From contig CAMZKK010000255.1 of the NCBI GenBank assembly GCA_947311175.1, positions 1 to 6,758 of the forward strand: a stretch of DNA of 6,758 bases. Direction: 5' to 3'. A program made the position numbers and the translations under genes. The notes below the pieces were generated by a model, which saw only the letters and a program-made list of their open reading frames with translations, made no database searches and had not been told where the DNA came from. The stretch comes from an uncultured Planctomycetota bacterium. GTDB taxonomy: Bacteria; Planctomycetota; SZUA-567; JAFGNG01. Positions 5,219 through 6,758 of this stretch are shown one piece after another (position 1 is the stretch's first letter; each line of letters opens with the position of its first letter).

Positions 5219-6316
5219 ATGACAGAAAAAATCCAAGGGGTTTTTAAAAAGACCAAAAAAGGTGCTGGCGAATTGCGTCAATTCAGTAAATCTTTTAGAG
5301 CATCACCAGACGATATCTTTGTGCCGGCAGGATTGGTAAAAAAATATCAACTAACGGATGGGGCAACTGTGTTTGGCACAATCACCGGCAAGAAAAATCG
5401 AAAAAAATTAGAAAAGATCGAATCGATATGTGGATTAGACAAAAAGGAATTTGCTGAGAGAAAGAACTACAAGGATCTCACATCAATAATCCCTGACCAA
5501 CGATTTAATCTTGAAGCAGGCGGTAAGTCAAGTATGAGAATAGTTGATCTTGTTGCCCCAATTGGAAGAGGCACCAGAGGCCTGATTGTTGCTCCTCCAA
5601 AAAGTGGAAAAACAGTCCTTCTTGCCAATATCTGCGAAGGGATTAGGGCAGATTGTCCTGATGCGAGCATCATCATCCTTCTTGTTGATGAACGGCCGGA
5701 AGAGGTTACAGAGTTTAAGCGAGAGGTTGATGCCGAAGTTCTGCACAGTTCACTCGACAATTCAAATAAAGAACACACCGAACTCGTAGAGCTAACGCTT
5801 GCCTACATCATGACTGAATTAGAATGCAAAAAAGACATAGTTGTGCTTGTTGACAGCCTTACAAGAATGGGAAGGAGTTTTAATCTAAGCGGCAAAGGCA
5901 GTGGACGCACAATGTCTGGTGGGGTAGATTCAGGGGCATTAGAAATTCCAAGACGTTTTTTTGGAATGGCAAGAAACATAGAAAATGGAGGCTCGATTAC
6001 AATTATTGCCACCGCCCTTATTGACACCGGTTCAAGGATGGATAATCTTATTTTTGAAGAATTTAAAGGCACCGGAAATAGCGAAATCGTTCTCGATCGT
6101 AAATTGGCAGAAGAACGAATTTGGCCAGCAATCAACCTTCCGGAAAGTGGCACTCGCAACGAAGCAAGACTATTTGGAGAAGAAGATACTAAACGCCTAG
6201 CAAAACTGCGGAGAGCATTGGACAATCGCACCCCAAAGGAAGCAATCACCGCGATATTAAATAGGATAGAGAAACATCCAACCAATCGAGAATTTCTTGA
6301 CTCTATCCCAGTCTAA
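5219..6316 (+). CDS. rho: Transcription termination factor Rho, short form without the N-terminal helical domain
   Basis: Rho is a ring-shaped, RNA-dependent ATPase that loads on nascent RNA and releases it from RNA polymerase. This 365-residue protein begins with the cold-shock-like RNA-binding domain (residues about 5-80; SPDDIFVPAGLVKKYQL at 29-45). The RecA-type ATPase domain follows: VDLVAPIGRGTRGLIVAPPK with Walker A APPKSGKT at 125-132, the VDERPEEVTE segment at 156-165, and Walker B IVVLVDSLTR at 207-216. Next come the Q-loop region SGKGSGRTMSGGVD (224-237), IIATALIDTGSRMD, and the R-loop FEEFKGTGN. The near-terminal SGTRNEA segment is also conserved. The E. coli protein has 419 residues, and the missing part is the N-terminal helix bundle. 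ATG 5219 cannot be extended, because an in-frame TAA lies at 5210-5212. The ribosome binding site is weak (AGTGG at 5205-5209). The leader contains hairpin repeat copy A, and a hairpin follows the stop. Confidence 0.97.
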   Translation: MTEKIQGVFKKTKKGAGELRQFSKSFRASPDDIFVPAGLVKKYQLTDGATVFGTITGKKNRKKLEKIESICGLDKKEFAERKNYKDLTSIIPDQRFNLEAGGKSSMRIVDLVAPIGRGTRGLIVAPPKSGKTVLLANICEGIRADCPDASIIILLVDERPEEVTEFKREVDAEVLHSSLDNSNKEHTELVELTLAYIMTELECKKDIVVLVDSLTRMGRSFNLSGKGSGRTMSGGVDSGALEIPRRFFGMARNIENGGSITIIATALIDTGSRMDNLIFEEFKGTGNSEIVLDRKLAEERIWPAINLPESGTRNEARLFGEEDTKRLAKLRRALDNRTPKEAITAILNRIEKHPTNREFLDSIPV

Positions 6317-6349
6317 ATTTTGCATAAACTCCAAGTTGATGCAAAATTT
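6315..6349 (+). terminator. Hairpin at the rho stop codon, probable transcript end
   Basis: AAATTTTGCAT (6315-6325) pairs perfectly with ATGCAAAATTT (6339-6349). Inside the loop AACT and AGTT can pair again around CCA, giving a 15-bp interrupted stem. The left arm starts within the rho TAA. The T-run (TTTT) belongs to the stem instead of following it, so it is not a standard intrinsic terminator. It may act as a 3' stabilising hairpin or a weak terminator. Confidence 0.55.
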
Positions 6350-6584
6350 TGAATCAAAAAGAAAAACTTCCCCCTTTCATAGATTGTCATAATGACACAT
6401 GGAAAAATCATACAACAGTCTAAAATATCATATCAGCCAAAAGCAACAAAGAACATAACAGTTTGCAATAAAACAAGTTAAGAAATAAAGCGGTCGTTCC
6501 TTTACATATATTTAAATATACTAAATTATGGAATAATTGTTGCTAATCTCTATCAGTAAGAGTGGCTTTGCGATTCTTGCTTTA
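6350..6584. other. Noncoding stretch after rho with two palindromes
   Basis: No open frame of useful length, tRNA or promoter stands out on either strand. Two exact palindromes are visible: TGTCATAATGACA (6385-6397, listed separately) and TATATTTAAATATA (6507-6520). The second is expected more often by chance in such AT-rich DNA. Confidence 0.5.
6385..6397. promoter_or_regulatory. Palindrome TGTCATAATGACA, possible operator
   Basis: TGTCAT and ATGACA are exact reverse complements around a central A. The half-site is mixed in composition, so it is less likely to be trivial than the AT-only palindromes nearby. It is well separated from any visible gene start, and no target gene or regulator can be named. 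Confidence 0.3.
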
Positions 6585-6612
6585 TTCTAAATTCTGCTGT
6601 TAGAATTTAGAA
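6585..6612. repeat. Perfect 11-bp inverted repeat, loop of 6
   Basis: TTCTAAATTCT (6585-6595) and AGAATTTAGAA (6602-6612) flank the loop GCTGTT. There is no T-run after it. It stands directly before the inverted-repeat element at 6614-6751 and may belong to it or mark its border. Confidence 0.5.
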
Positions 6613-6613
6613 C

Positions 6614-6751
6614 TAACAATGAAGAAAGCTCTACGAGCGATATTTAATAAAATGAAAGCCTGTATTTCATTACCCATTGGGTGAAGAAAAATATAGACGA
6701 TGCAAATTATCAAAGTCGCCTTTAACGATAGCTAAAGGACCTTCATTGTTA
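6614..6751. repeat. MITE-like element: 11-bp terminal inverted repeats around a row of hairpins
   Basis: TAACAATGAAG at 6614-6624 is exactly mirrored by CTTCATTGTTA at 6741-6751, bounding 138 bp with no coding capacity. Inside are small stems: GCTC/GAGC (6628-6638), AATGAAA/TTTCATT (6651-6671, loop of 7), ACCC/GGGT (6672-6682), and the hairpin of repeat copy B (6719-6738). The left end (AATGAAG, then a hairpin, then GATATTT) also looks like a degenerate plus-strand copy of the hairpin repeat. It could be a non-autonomous mobile element, two repeats facing each other, or a structured RNA. No target-site duplication is evident. Confidence 0.4.
6710..6747 (-). repeat. Hairpin repeat, copy B (right edge, inverted relative to copy A)
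   Basis: On the minus strand it starts AATGAAGGT, as copy A does, then CCTTTAGC-TATC-GTTAAAGG, then CGACTTTGA. It differs from copy A at 5 of 38 positions. One change (C to T in the right arm) leaves a G-U pair in the minus-strand RNA but an A-C mismatch on the plus strand. The preceding TAAAAGTTAAC also echoes the AT-rich lead of copy A. Confidence 0.7.
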
Positions 6752-6758
6752 ACTTTTA

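Noticed and set aside
5803..6285. 160-codon open frame on the minus strand inside rho
   Set aside because: It lies wholly antisense to well-conserved Rho motifs. Its composition (Ser/Leu/Arg-rich) is what the reverse of such a gene gives, and it has no ribosome binding site of note.
6317..6758. tRNA gene, CRISPR array or start of a further protein gene at the right edge
   Set aside because: No cloverleaf with a TTC-loop consensus, no regularly spaced direct repeats, and no open frame with a ribosome binding site could be found by eye on either strand.

Overview
The window comes from an AT-rich, Gram-negative, LPS-making bacterium. The outer-membrane evidence is an LptD-type LPS assembly barrel and the C-terminal scrap of another outer-membrane beta-barrel. 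CoaD and Rho are ordinary bacterial housekeeping proteins. The Rho lacks the usual N-terminal helical domain, and the LptD has almost no cysteine, so this does not look like a proteobacterium. A PVC-type or other deep-branching phylum would fit, but the sequence alone does not settle the phylum.

Left third (1-1205, minus strand): two adjacent genes for exported proteins of unknown function. The second one runs off the window. They are 49 bp apart in one orientation and look like a small operon. A long AT-rich hairpin lies upstream of them.

Scar region (about 1350-1815): a strong minus-strand terminator is followed by the last ~31 codons of an outer-membrane beta-barrel gene. This is joined almost directly to the last ~50 codons of an IS256/Mutator-family transposase on the plus strand. 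The simplest reading is that an insertion sequence landed in or near a beta-barrel gene and a deletion then removed the 5' parts of both.

Housekeeping block (about 1900-6349, plus strand): a leader with two palindromes and a plausible sigma70-type promoter precedes lptD. lptD is followed 3 nt later by coaD (phosphopantetheine adenylyltransferase, the penultimate step of CoA synthesis). After 173 bp comes rho (transcription termination factor), which ends in a hairpin that starts inside its stop codon.

Repeats: the coaD-rho gap and the right edge of the window each carry a copy of the same ~38-bp hairpin repeat, in opposite orientations. The two copies differ at 5 positions, and one difference turns a G-C stem pair into a G-U pair. 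The right-hand copy forms one end of a ~138-bp segment bounded by an 11-bp perfect inverted repeat and containing a row of small hairpins. This resembles a MITE or a structured-RNA element.

I see no CRISPR array, tRNA, rRNA, or complete mobile element. The least explained parts are the hairpin repeat family around rho and the pair of unknown exported proteins.
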